From DATKXU01 sp035528905 (GTDB lineage Bacteria > Armatimonadota > UBA5829 > DTJY01), in contig DATKXU010000103.1 in NCBI GenBank assembly GCA_035528905.1, positions 1-64,000 of the forward strand: DNA of 64,000 bases, given 5' to 3'. The stretch's first letter is position 1. Each line of letters starts with the position of its first letter. The position numbers and the translations under genes are program-made. The notes beneath the pieces were generated by a model, which was not told the DNA's origin, searched no databases, and worked only from the letters and a program-made list of their open reading frames with translations. Positions 40,835-50,006 of the stretch are shown here, one piece after another.

Positions 40835-42844
40835 TCATGGTGATTCGGGGCTGATCTCTTGCTCATGTGCGTCCCCGGCTGCAGTCTGCGGTCTGCAGTC
40901 GGCAGTCTGCAGCGGATCCCCCGCGAAGAACTCCCGCACATCCTCAATCTCGAAGGTGACCGGGCATTGGGGGAGGAAGCGGAGGAACTCGCGGCCGTAG
41001 TATTTCCTCACGAGGCGCGAGTCGAGGATCGCCACGACGCCGCGGTCGGTTTTCGTGCGTATCAGGCGGCCAAACCCCTGCTTGAGCCGCATCTGCGCCT
41101 GCGGCATCGCGTATTCGGTGAACCAGTCGCCGCCCGCCTCGGTAATCGCGTCCACTCGCGCGCGGTTCACCGGGTTGTCCGGCACTCCGAACGGCAGCTT
41201 GTCAATCACGACGCAGCTAAGGGCCTCGCCCCGGATGTCAACTCCTTCCCAGAAGCTGTGCACGCCGAAGAGACATGCGTTCTCCTGCTTGAGAAACTCG
41301 TTCACCAGCGCCTCGTTCGACATATCGCCCTGCTTCATCACCACGAAAGGCAGGCGTCCGAAGAGGCGCTCGTAGACGGCATTCATCATCCGGTATGACG
41401 TGAAGAGGAGAAACGCCCGTCCGTTCGAGGCGCGCACGATCTGCTCTATCTCATCCGCAACCTTATCCGCGTACGCCCCGCTCTCCGATGGAAACTCCAA
41501 ATGCCTGGGGATGTACAGCATGCACTGGTTCTGGAAGTCGAACGGCGAGTCCTCGATAACCTCGCAGCAGTCCGGAAGGCCCAGCCTGGTCTTCAAGTAC
41601 TTGAACGTTCCGGAGTTCGAAAGCGTCGCAGAGGTAAGCACCGCCGCGTCCACCTGCCTCCATAGGTTCTCGTGCAGAACCGCCGCCACAGTGAGCGGTG
41701 AGCATCGCAGGAAGCAGTTCGCGAGCTTCCCGTTCGCAGGCCGCTCTCCCCATCGGAAGTACCCCTCAGTCGGGCCGAAGAAGAGAAGCGACAATTCCTC
41801 CTTGAGCCGTCCGCACATGCGCCGAAGCCCGTTCAGCCTGTCCTCCAACTCCGGGCGGCCCTCGGTCTCCTGCTCGGACAGCTCGCGGTTCAGCCCGTCC
41901 AGCACGGTGCACAGCATGGACGCCGCCTCCTCGATGCGCTCCTTCCCAAGGCGCTCGTAGGCATCGGCGAAGAAGAACTCCTGCTTCGGAACGCGGGTGA
42001 ACATCGAGAAAAGCTCCGTATTCAGCTCGTCTATCGCCTGGAATCGCTGTGGGTCGAGCGCGATGCCCCTCGTGCGGCGGACGCGGTTGAGGAGATTGGG
42101 GATGCGGTAGCTGCTGTACTCGATGCCGAAGACCTTGGTCGCCACGTCCTCCAGATGCTGCGCCTCATCAAATATCACTGCTTGGTAATCCGGCAGTATC
42201 CCGGATTTAGGATCGGACAGGCGGACCGCAAGATCGCTTAAGAAGAGGGAATGATTAGTGATTATGAGATCGGCCTCGGCTGCGGCCTTGCGCATCTTGT
42301 AGTAGAAGCACTTGGCAAACCAGCGACACTCCTGATGGTGGCAGGTATCCTGATCCGAGCATATGTCCGACCAGCCGGCGAATGAGAAGTCCAACTCGCT
42401 CACATCGCCCGTCTCGGTATCACCCAGCCATTCCCGCAGCCGCTCGAGGTGCGGATCGCCTACCAGGAGAAGCTGGCCGAGCTCGGCGTCGAAGCTATTC
42501 AGGCAGATGTAGTTTCCGCGCCCCTTCACGAGAACAGGCTTGAACTTCCGATTTGGCAGAGCGTTCTGAAGGAATGGGATGTCTTTGGTCACCAACTGCG
42601 CCTGGAGGTATAGGGTATGCGTGGAGACGACGACTCTCTTGCCGTCATGCACGTGGTTGATCGCTGGAAGCAGATACGCCATGCTCTTGCCGACGCCGGT
42701 CCCAGCTTCGGCGATGCAGTGCTCTTTCGCCGACAGAGACTTTCCAATCGCCAGCGCCGCCTCGATCTGCTGTGGCCGGTACTCGTAGCCTGGCATGTGC
42801 TTCGATATCAGCCCGCCAGGGCCTAGTATGTGCTCGAGGTTCAT
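40835..42844 (-). CDS. dinG: DinG-family ATP-dependent DNA helicase
   Basis: Superfamily 2, XPD/DinG-type 5'-3' helicase of 669 residues without an N-terminal exonuclease domain. Walker A is AEAGTGVGKS, the DEAH-like box is VIFDEAQHLED, a Cys cluster for the 4Fe-4S site lies between (CSDQDTCHHQECRWFAKC), and motif VI is QGFGRLIRTKTDRG. The last 30 residues (LQTADCRPQTAAG...) are encoded by a 7-bp tandem repeat and look like an accreted tail. ATG chosen at MNLEHILGPG. Function in DNA repair is inferred from the family. Confidence 0.92.
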   Translation of the reverse strand: MNLEHILGPGGLISKHMPGYEYRPQQIEAALAIGKSLSAKEHCIAEAGTGVGKSMAYLLPAINHVHDGKRVVVSTHTLYLQAQLVTKDIPFLQNALPNRKFKPVLVKGRGNYICLNSFDAELGQLLLVGDPHLERLREWLGDTETGDVSELDFSFAGWSDICSDQDTCHHQECRWFAKCFYYKMRKAAAEADLIITNHSLFLSDLAVRLSDPKSGILPDYQAVIFDEAQHLEDVATKVFGIEYSSYRIPNLLNRVRRTRGIALDPQRFQAIDELNTELFSMFTRVPKQEFFFADAYERLGKERIEEAASMLCTVLDGLNRELSEQETEGRPELEDRLNGLRRMCGRLKEELSLLFFGPTEGYFRWGERPANGKLANCFLRCSPLTVAAVLHENLWRQVDAAVLTSATLSNSGTFKYLKTRLGLPDCCEVIEDSPFDFQNQCMLYIPRHLEFPSESGAYADKVADEIEQIVRASNGRAFLLFTSYRMMNAVYERLFGRLPFVVMKQGDMSNEALVNEFLKQENACLFGVHSFWEGVDIRGEALSCVVIDKLPFGVPDNPVNRARVDAITEAGGDWFTEYAMPQAQMRLKQGFGRLIRTKTDRGVVAILDSRLVRKYYGREFLRFLPQCPVTFEIEDVREFFAGDPLQTADCRPQTAAGDAHEQEISPESP
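40879..40912. repeat. 7-bp tandem repeat (CTGCAGT family) inside dinG 3' end
   Basis: Units CTGCAGT, CTGCGGT, CTGCAGT, CGGCAGT and CTGCAG follow each other directly. They encode part of the C-terminal tail of the helicase. Related single units occur at 28701 and 63515. Confidence 0.75.
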
Positions 42845-42985
42845 GTGCTCCGTACCGAACGCGCGTTCCAAACCTCCCCATTATAGAGCTTCCGGAGGCC
42901 GCTGGCAACGCACAAAAAAGGAGAGCCCAGGCGAACTCTCCCAGGGTCTCTCCATATGCGTCGTACTGCAAAGGCTGTCTGCGGG

Positions 42986-44113
42986 CTATTGGCCCGGAGG
43001 ACTGACCTCATACCGACGATCTACGTAAACCGCCTTGTCTGCGTACAGCCAGTCGAGACCGGCAGGCTCCAAAGCATCCCGCAGCGTCTGGTCGAGGCTG
43101 GCCGTGCCGAAGCTCATCATGGAGGGCTTCTCCTCCAGATAGGCGTTCACGATGACAGGCACTCCATAGTCCACCGCGATTGCCTGGAGCATCGAGTACA
43201 GGCCATCGGACTGGCGCAGGTTTCTGCCGCCCATAGGCAAGTTGAACGCACTTTGCGCGGACGCGCGGCTCCGCGCCGGAATGAAGATAAGGTAAGCGAA
43301 GTTCCTCTGCCTGAACGTCCAGGCGACCAGCAGATTCACCGATCCCACGCCGCCCTGAGACTGATCTACAATCACAGGGACGAGAACCGGCGAGTTCTTG
43401 AGTATGTTGCCTTCCCATACGGGCCGCGCCGACTCTACATCTTCGGGGCTGAACCGGTTCGGCGGCAGCAGGAATACTCGCGCCCCTATCCTCGCCGTAA
43501 TCACACCTGGGAGCAGAGCACGCTCATTGATAGACAGCGCTATACGATAGAGCCTTGTGCCCTGGGCGCCCTCGTCGGGCGTGATGGTCACCCAAACCGT
43601 GTTCCGCTGCACTTTGCGTGTCTGCCAGTAGAGCTTGCGTCCGGACTCCAGAGGAGACGCCTCGATCGCATCCGGCGCCCTCTCGCTCCCTGTGGAGTCT
43701 ACAATACGAACGCCGGGGTTGAACATTCCAGCGAAGTACTCATATGTGGACTGTGGTACTCTGAGCAGGATGATGACCAAGGCGGCCGCCGCGGTGGCAA
43801 TGGTGATAGTGCGCACCGGCAAGAACCGCCTAAGGAAAAAATCGCTGTTGGATCCCAGGAGGCCAAGCCTCGCGCCTTTCCTGTGCTCGTGCTGCACCCG
43901 TGCCATGCTCATGACCACATCATGGCGAAAGCCCGCGGGCGCGGCGACCTCCGGCAGCGAACCCAGCATGCACCAGGTCTGTCTGAAGAGCTCGTATTCC
44001 CGCCTGCAGTCGCGACATTGGTCAATGTGATCGCGGACAACAGCAGTCAGCGTGGTATCAGCGCTACCCTCCAGATACACCGAGAATAGCTCTCTGGCTC
44101 TTTCGCAGTTCAT
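42986..44113 (-). CDS. Zinc-finger anti-sigma factor with STN-like C-terminal domain
   Basis: Transmembrane anti-sigma factor of 375 residues. The cytoplasmic zf-HC2/ZAS finger has Cys3, His29, Cys33 and Cys36 (HxxxCxxC); one helix follows at 103-119. The large outer part has beta-rich segments and ends (about 305-366) in a region resembling the STN domain of secretins and TonB receptors (LYSMLQAIAVDYGVPV...). Anti-sigma factors rarely carry such a domain, so it may sense an outer-membrane partner. I use the ATG at MNCERA, with GAGAGG upstream. Downstream of the ECF sigma gene, gap 158 bases. Confidence 0.85.
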   Translation of the reverse strand: MNCERARELFSVYLEGSADTTLTAVVRDHIDQCRDCRREYELFRQTWCMLGSLPEVAAPAGFRHDVVMSMARVQHEHRKGARLGLLGSNSDFFLRRFLPVRTITIATAAAALVIILLRVPQSTYEYFAGMFNPGVRIVDSTGSERAPDAIEASPLESGRKLYWQTRKVQRNTVWVTITPDEGAQGTRLYRIALSINERALLPGVITARIGARVFLLPPNRFSPEDVESARPVWEGNILKNSPVLVPVIVDQSQGGVGSVNLLVAWTFRQRNFAYLIFIPARSRASAQSAFNLPMGGRNLRQSDGLYSMLQAIAVDYGVPVIVNAYLEEKPSMMSFGTASLDQTLRDALEPAGLDWLYADKAVYVDRRYEVSPPGQ

Positions 44114-44271
44114 GATTGATCCTCTCCCCGCACCGACCTGAGCCATCAAACGTATAATAAGGGACCCAGGCCGATTTTGGTCGAATGCACCAAGTGACCT
44201 CGCGCCTGCGCCCCTTACCGAGTCGCAGAGGTGTGGTGATTCTCTCGCCACTCTCACTTGGTTCGACGGCG

Positions 44272-44856
44272 TTACAGGCCGAAAAGTTCCCGTACCGGCT
44301 CCAGTTTCTCCCTGAGAGCAAGCCGCGCTCGGTTGAGCCGCGACTTTACGGTACCGATTGGTAACCCTATGATCTGCGCGATCTCTTCGTAAGATTGCCC
44401 CTGGGTATGATACAAAAGGACCATGATACGCTGATAATCCGGCAAAGTGCATATGGCCCGCTCGAGCGCATCGAAGCGCTCTCCTGCCTCGACTAGCTCG
44501 AGCGGGCTGGGAGACGGATCTTCGATTTGGCGGGTTACCGTGCTCTCCTCCAAATCTATATACTCGTCCAGGGGAATATTCATGTGGGCCTTCGACCGTT
44601 TCCGCTCGTCGAGATACAAGTTGGTGACTATGCGGAAGAGCCAGGTAGAAAAGTTGGCATCACCTCTGAAGCTTTCGATAGCGTTGAATACCTTTACGAA
44701 CGCCTCGGACGCGATATCGCTGGCGTCGTCGTAGTTTCCAGTCATGCGGTAGGCGAAATTGTAGACCTGCCTCTCATAGCGGCGCATGAGTTCGTCAAAC
44801 GCTGACAAGTCCCCCTGTTTGCACCGCTCGATTATGACGCTTTCGTCCTGACGCAC
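44272..44856 (-). CDS. ECF RNA polymerase sigma factor
   Basis: Sigma-70 family extracytoplasmic-function factor, about 194 residues: region 2 (LMRRYERQVYNFAYRMTGN, DASDIASEAFVKVF, NFSTWLFRI) and region 4 (LPDYQRIMVLLYHTQGQSYEEIA, GTVKSRLNRAR). No region 3. GTG start chosen for AAGGGA nine bases upstream; a TTG further upstream is possible. Its activity is presumably held by the membrane anti-sigma factor encoded next. Target promoters cannot be read here. The 158-base gap to the anti-sigma gene contains TTATTATAC, perhaps an internal promoter. Confidence 0.93.
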   Translation of the reverse strand: MRQDESVIIERCKQGDLSAFDELMRRYERQVYNFAYRMTGNYDDASDIASEAFVKVFNAIESFRGDANFSTWLFRIVTNLYLDERKRSKAHMNIPLDEYIDLEESTVTRQIEDPSPSPLELVEAGERFDALERAICTLPDYQRIMVLLYHTQGQSYEEIAQIIGLPIGTVKSRLNRARLALREKLEPVRELFGL

Positions 44857-45042
44857 AGTTTTCGTTCCCTTACGCGTCCGCACGAAGCTGCTCTCCAATC
44901 CAGATGCTTGGTCCAATGTGCGCCTCTACATATGGTTATTCCACCGACCGCGGGCTTCCTAAGCGCCCCAGGCTGCCATTCCAGATTGCATGAGGTCTTC
45001 CACCGTATGTATTCGACAGGACGCCTACATTTCCTGCCTGCG

Positions 45043-46440
45043 TTAATAGCCTTGTGCGTCGTCCTCCGACGACTCCGTGCTCGCGCTGTGCGGCACCGCC
45101 AACACCACCGATTCACGAAGTTCCGGCACCGGCTCCAGGAAGATATCCACTATCTCAAGAAGCCGACGGCCGTCTTCCGCCTCGAACCGGAGTGTGATCA
45201 CAGGCTCGGTAACCGACATTCGTGCGAGACCCCAACCGCCGGGAAAACTGACCCTTACACCGTCCAGCCTTGACACATCGCTGTCCGGGAAATGACCCGC
45301 TATTCTGGCAATGATCTGTTCCCGGTCGCCCCTGAATGCGAGCCGAATATCCGGCGTGGTGGCATATTCGGCAATCGAGTCGGCAAGGTCGGATAGACGG
45401 CTTCCGGTAGTCGCCAGGATGTGCGCCATTAGGAGCGCACTGTACAGACCATCGTCGCCGCCGCGAAGCTCCCTGTAGAAATAGTGGCCGCTCACTTCGC
45501 CACCGAAGACGGCGTCCTCGGTAATCATCCGGGTCTTGATAAACGTGTGTCCTGAGCGCTCCGGAATAGGGATTCCGCCGGCCTCCGCCACCGCTTCCGG
45601 TACGACGGATGAGCACTTGAGATCGTAGACTACCGCTGCCCCAGGATAACTATTGAGAATGTGCCTCGCCAGGATGACGATTGCCTTATCGCTAGTGAGG
45701 AACCGGCCCCGGTTGTCAACGAACGCGACACGGTCGCCGTCACCATCAAACGCAACCCCGAGTTGGGCTCCGGTGTCGCGAACCTTCCGGCACAGGGCGG
45801 CCAAGTTCTCGGCCACCGCTGAGTTCGGACTACGGTTTGGAAAAGTGCCGTCGGGTGTGCAAAACAGCTCTTCGGTACGATAGCCGAAACTCCGGAAGAC
45901 CGCCGGGGCCAGTTCCGAATAGCATCCGTTTCCGCAATCTACGACAGTTTTGAAAGAAGCTGCTTCCGCCGCTCTAGGCGCGGCGGACTCTATGAAAGAT
46001 TCGTAGGCTGGTATGATGTCCATTGTCAGGAGGCTGCCGGCGCCGTGGGAGAAATGCCCACTTTCGGCCAGCCGCCTGACCAAGTCAAGCTCCTCCTCCG
46101 TGATAGGTAGAGGGCCGAGCGTCAACTTAAGACCGTTGAACTCCGGCGGGTTGTGCGACGCGGTAATCATTGCCCCGACGTCGGTCTTCAGGTAATGCCT
46201 TGCGAAGTAGAACGCCGGAGTGGGGACTGTGCCGATGTCGAGGATCTCAGCGCCGCTCTCCACAAGGCCCCGTGTCAGAGCGGACTTGAGTGTACGTGTG
46301 CTGGGTCGCACGTCCCCACTTAGTATGACGACCTTGCCCCCTGCTAATGTTCCCAGCGCCCGGCCGATTCTGTACACTATGTCATCGGTCAGGTCCTGGC
46401 CGTATGCCCCACGGATATCACATGCCTTGAAAACGCCCAT
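45043..46440 (-). CDS. Phosphomannomutase/phosphoglucomutase
   Basis: Alpha-D-phosphohexomutase of 465 residues, making mannose-1-phosphate or glucose-1-phosphate for surface sugars. Four domains are traceable by the phosphoserine loop TASHNPPE (Ser95), the metal loop FDGDGDR near 230, the sugar-binding GGEVSGHYF and the C-terminal phosphate-binding region. ATG chosen at MGVFKACDIRG, four codons inside the longest frame. A minus-strand TATAAT at 46455-46460 lies only 15 bases from the ATG, which would give a very short leader. Substrate choice between mannose and glucose is open. Confidence 0.92.
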   Translation of the reverse strand: MGVFKACDIRGAYGQDLTDDIVYRIGRALGTLAGGKVVILSGDVRPSTRTLKSALTRGLVESGAEILDIGTVPTPAFYFARHYLKTDVGAMITASHNPPEFNGLKLTLGPLPITEEELDLVRRLAESGHFSHGAGSLLTMDIIPAYESFIESAAPRAAEAASFKTVVDCGNGCYSELAPAVFRSFGYRTEELFCTPDGTFPNRSPNSAVAENLAALCRKVRDTGAQLGVAFDGDGDRVAFVDNRGRFLTSDKAIVILARHILNSYPGAAVVYDLKCSSVVPEAVAEAGGIPIPERSGHTFIKTRMITEDAVFGGEVSGHYFYRELRGGDDGLYSALLMAHILATTGSRLSDLADSIAEYATTPDIRLAFRGDREQIIARIAGHFPDSDVSRLDGVRVSFPGGWGLARMSVTEPVITLRFEAEDGRRLLEIVDIFLEPVPELRESVVLAVPHSASTESSEDDAQGY

Positions 46441-46673
46441 GTTGCCCCACAAGCATTATAACACCTCTGCGAAGCAAGGTGCCCTGTGAGAAGTACCAGG
46501 ATTCGATGTGAAGTACCGGAGAGCAACACGAATCCACAAAGCGAGTGCAGGATGCAAGCCAGTCACTCTTATGTGCGACATTTGGCATCCCGGGTACAAA
46601 TCGAAGGCGATCGGCGTATAAATACATGAGGGTCATCCGCCGCGGGAATCACAGTGAGCATCCAAGCCTGATG

Positions 46674-46703
46674 TTGACAGCGGCGATTGGACATCAATAT
46701 AAT
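46674..46703 (+). promoter_or_regulatory. Consensus sigma-70 promoter of PBP1A
   Basis: Perfect TTGACA (46674-46679), an 18-base spacer and perfect TATAAT (46698-46703). Transcription would begin near 46710, immediately before the GGGAGGA ribosome site of the PBP gene, so the leader is very short. Both hexamers match the consensus, which predicts strong constitutive expression. Confidence 0.85.
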
Positions 46704-46725
46704 CTGACTTGGGAGGACGAACCTT

Positions 46726-49041
46726 ATGCGGGGCCAAGCTAGGCGGCGTCGCCCGTGGCGCAGGCGTCTGAGACTCTTTGTCATTTACGCCGAGATTGCG
46801 ATGCTTCTCCTGCTCGCGATCTTTCTGGGCATCGTCGGCGGCGCCTTCTACAGCGTGTCCAAGATCCTTCCATCCAGTCTGGATATCGCCAGCTACAAGC
46901 CTACCGAAGGTACGAAGATCGTCTCCAGCGACGGCGTCATCCTGGCAGAGATCTACGAGGAAAACCGCGAGGTCGTCCAGATCGAGGATATCCCCAAAGA
47001 CCTTCAGAACGCCACCGTAGCAGTCGAGGACGAGCGGTTTTTCAAGCATCTTGGCGTGGATCTCCGCGGCATTGCGAGAGCTTTGTATCAGAACCTGCGC
47101 ACGGGACGTGTAGTCCAGGGCGGGAGCACCATTACTCAGCAGCTTGCTCGAAACATATACCTCACGAGGGAGAAGAAGCTGTCCCGGAAGCTGCAAGAGG
47201 TAGTCCTGGCACTCCAACTCGAGCGACACTACTCGAAGCAGCAGATTCTAGAGCACTACCTGAACCAAGTCTACTACGGCAGCGGGGCATATGGCGTCCA
47301 GACCGCATCGAGGGTGTACTTCGACAAAAACGCGAAGGACCTCACTCTTGCGGAATGCGCACTGCTTGCGGGGCTTCCCCAAAAGCCTTCCGCTTACTCA
47401 CCGCATGAAAGCCCTGAACTGGCGCTTAAGCGCCGTAATGTCGTTCTCGATCACATGGCAGAGCTTGGCTACATAACCCCCGCCCAGTTCGAAGAAGCGA
47501 AGGCTGAGAAGCCGCACATCGTCGAACGAAGACGGACAGGGCTCGCCAGATACAAAGCCCCGTGGTTTGTTACGTACGTTATCAAAGAGCTTTCGGAGGA
47601 GTACGGCCCCGACCTCGTGTACAGAGGCGGACTGAGGGTCTACACGACCCTTAACTATGAGATGCAGCAAGTGGCCGAGAGGGAACTGCGCAAGGGGGTT
47701 GCTGCTGCGAAGTCGAGAAACGTTACCCAGGGCGCGCTCGTATGCATTGATCCTCAGACAGGCTATATCAAGGCGATGGTCGGCGGCGTGAACCCCGACT
47801 TCACCAAAGATCAGTTCAACCGCGCAGCTCAGGCGAGGAGGCAGCCGGGCTCTGCGTTCAAGGCATTTGTTTACACCGCAGCGATAGACAACGGCTACGA
47901 CTCGTACTATCCCGTCTCCAACGTGCCCATAACCTACAAAGGGAAGCCCTGGCCGCGTAACTACAGCAGCGGGCAGCGGGCTCGGACGTATACGATACGG
48001 CGGGCCATCGCGGAGTCCGTCAACGTATGTGCTGTGAGGATGACGCTTTCGGTCGGGATTGACCAGGTGATGTTATACGCCCGCATGCTGGGAATCAAAT
48101 CCCCGCTGAGCAGGAATCTCTCGCTCGCGCTGGGCGCTTCGGAGGTGACGCCGCTCGAGATATGCTCCGCATACGGCGTCTTCGCCGCGAACGGGGTGCG
48201 CGCCGAACCCACCGCAGTCGTGCGGATCACCGGATCGGCAGACAGCCATAATGAATCCGTCATTGACGAACACAAACCCGTGACCCATCAAGTGCTGAGC
48301 CAGCAAACCGCCGAGGTAATGAACGAGCTGTTCCGCGGAGTCGTCACGAGCCGAGGCGGAACCGGGTACAATGCCAGGGCAGTGCCGAACGCACATGGGA
48401 AGACCGGAACGACATCGAATGACCGGAGCGCCTGGTTTATTGGCTACACACCGGAGCTTGTTACGGCGGTGTGGGTTGGAAACGACGACAATAGCCCGAT
48501 GAAGAGAGTATGGGGCGGCAATATTTGTGCGCCGGCGTGGACCGCCTTCATGCTGAGGGCGCTGGAGATACACGAGCGTGAGAGCGGGAAGTCCAAGCCT
48601 GAAGCAGAGGCCGCGCAAGCTGAGCGCGAAAGAACTCAGGAGGGGCGCACTACCCAGCCGCGGGAAACGACTGGCGAGGCGGATACCGGGGTCAGGATGG
48701 TCACGATATGCGCGGAGAGCGGCTTCCTAGCGACTGCTGCCTGTCCTACTACATATCAGATTGCCTATGATGCACGAACGGAACTCCGTGCAACGTGCCC
48801 GCTTCACAAGCCCGAGAGCGAAGAGGAAGAGCGTGCGCCGTCCGGCACGACGCCGCCTTCCCCAGGGCCATCCAGACCTGGAACTCAGCCGCGAACCTCG
48901 GAGACATACGTCACCGTAGTAATATGCGTAGACTCCGGGCGGGTCGCCAACATATATTGCCCGGAAACCATCCCGCGCAGGTTCCGAGCGGATGAGGTTC
49001 CTACCAAGGTCTGCCGACTGCACAAGTCGCCCGCGCGCTGA
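46726..49041 (+). CDS. Class A penicillin-binding protein 1A
   Basis: Bifunctional peptidoglycan polymerase of 771 residues. After a membrane helix (about 22-45) comes the GT51 transglycosylase with EDERFFKHLGVD, QGGSTITQQLARN and KLSRKLQE. The transpeptidase has active Ser in PGSAFK, SVN and KTGTT. The end carries two similar Cys-containing units of about 40 residues, near 656-694 and 725-768, each of the form VxICxxSGxxAxxxCPxT...CxLHK, as in some other PBP1A tails. Strong promoter and GGGAGGA site. It is divergent from the mutase gene. Confidence 0.95.
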   Translation: MRGQARRRRPWRRRLRLFVIYAEIAMLLLLAIFLGIVGGAFYSVSKILPSSLDIASYKPTEGTKIVSSDGVILAEIYEENREVVQIEDIPKDLQNATVAVEDERFFKHLGVDLRGIARALYQNLRTGRVVQGGSTITQQLARNIYLTREKKLSRKLQEVVLALQLERHYSKQQILEHYLNQVYYGSGAYGVQTASRVYFDKNAKDLTLAECALLAGLPQKPSAYSPHESPELALKRRNVVLDHMAELGYITPAQFEEAKAEKPHIVERRRTGLARYKAPWFVTYVIKELSEEYGPDLVYRGGLRVYTTLNYEMQQVAERELRKGVAAAKSRNVTQGALVCIDPQTGYIKAMVGGVNPDFTKDQFNRAAQARRQPGSAFKAFVYTAAIDNGYDSYYPVSNVPITYKGKPWPRNYSSGQRARTYTIRRAIAESVNVCAVRMTLSVGIDQVMLYARMLGIKSPLSRNLSLALGASEVTPLEICSAYGVFAANGVRAEPTAVVRITGSADSHNESVIDEHKPVTHQVLSQQTAEVMNELFRGVVTSRGGTGYNARAVPNAHGKTGTTSNDRSAWFIGYTPELVTAVWVGNDDNSPMKRVWGGNICAPAWTAFMLRALEIHERESGKSKPEAEAAQAERERTQEGRTTQPRETTGEADTGVRMVTICAESGFLATAACPTTYQIAYDARTELRATCPLHKPESEEEERAPSGTTPPSPGPSRPGTQPRTSETYVTVVICVDSGRVANIYCPETIPRRFRADEVPTKVCRLHKSPAR

Positions 49042-49049
49042 GGGAATTC

Positions 49050-49907
49050 CTATACCCGCAGGTAGCCGAGGGCATACGACGCGAGAACGGCGATCCCCAG
49101 GAGTACCCTGTAGACGACGAATACGCTCGTGCTCTGCTTCCTCAGGTACCGGATCAGAAACCCGATGCACAGGTAGCCAACGATCGTGGACGTCAGGACT
49201 CCCAACGCAAACGAAGCAATGTCACGTCCTGCGAGCTCGTATTGAAAAGCCTTGGGTAGCTCGTAAACCGCCGCGCCGAAGATGATGGGAGCCCCAAGGA
49301 GGAACGAGAACCGGGCGGCGGCATCCCTCTGCAGCCCGGTAAACAAGCCAGCCGTGATGGTAATGCCGGAACGCGAGACGCCTGGAACAATGGCAAGCGC
49401 CTGCGCCAGGCCGACGATTATCCAGTCCCTAGCGCCGACAGCCTCCATAGGTCGAGCCTTTTTGCCGATGCGGTCGGCCAGGAAAAGCAGCGCTCCCAGC
49501 CCCACCAAGGCCGCCGCCAGGAGAACCGGCTGTTCCCTGAACGTAGTCTGTGCCGCATTTTCAAAGACGACGCCGGCAAGGCCCGCGGGGATACACGCGA
49601 ATACAACCGGCCAGACGAGCATGCCGTGGGCTTGAGCCGGAGCGCTGCTCAATCCCAGGGGTCGGCCAGCACGCGTCGTGCGCACATAGTCCTTAATCAT
49701 GCCGTACCACTCTCGCCAGAAGTATGCGAGGAGCGCGAGCAATGTGCCCACATGAAGCGCCACGTCAAGCGCGATATTGGCACCCGCGTCCCCGGCGCCC
49801 CAGCCGAAAAGCCAACGAAGAATTACCAGGTGGGCAGAACTGCTTACGGGGATGAACTCCGTCAATCCCTGGACTGCGCCGAGAACGACGGCCTGCAATA
49901 CGTGCAT
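49050..49907 (-). CDS. uppP: Undecaprenyl-diphosphatase (BacA type)
   Basis: Integral membrane phosphatase that recycles undecaprenyl pyrophosphate after peptidoglycan or polysaccharide polymerisation. The two signature loops are present: QGLTEFIPVSSSAHL near the start and PGVSRSGITITAGL in the second half. 285 residues with about eight helices is normal. ATG chosen with GGGAG upstream. It is convergent with PBP1A, 8 bases apart. It ends the envelope gene run that begins with rpiB. Confidence 0.95.
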   Translation of the reverse strand: MHVLQAVVLGAVQGLTEFIPVSSSAHLVILRWLFGWGAGDAGANIALDVALHVGTLLALLAYFWREWYGMIKDYVRTTRAGRPLGLSSAPAQAHGMLVWPVVFACIPAGLAGVVFENAAQTTFREQPVLLAAALVGLGALLFLADRIGKKARPMEAVGARDWIIVGLAQALAIVPGVSRSGITITAGLFTGLQRDAAARFSFLLGAPIIFGAAVYELPKAFQYELAGRDIASFALGVLTSTIVGYLCIGFLIRYLRKQSTSVFVVYRVLLGIAVLASYALGYLRV

Positions 49908-50006
49908 CTCTGCTCCCTCAAAGGGTTTGCCTGTGATTGGGGTCACGTCCAGCCGAACTTGTCGGAAGCGACGGATACGAAGGATCCCGTGAGGACGAAA
50001 CCTCCG

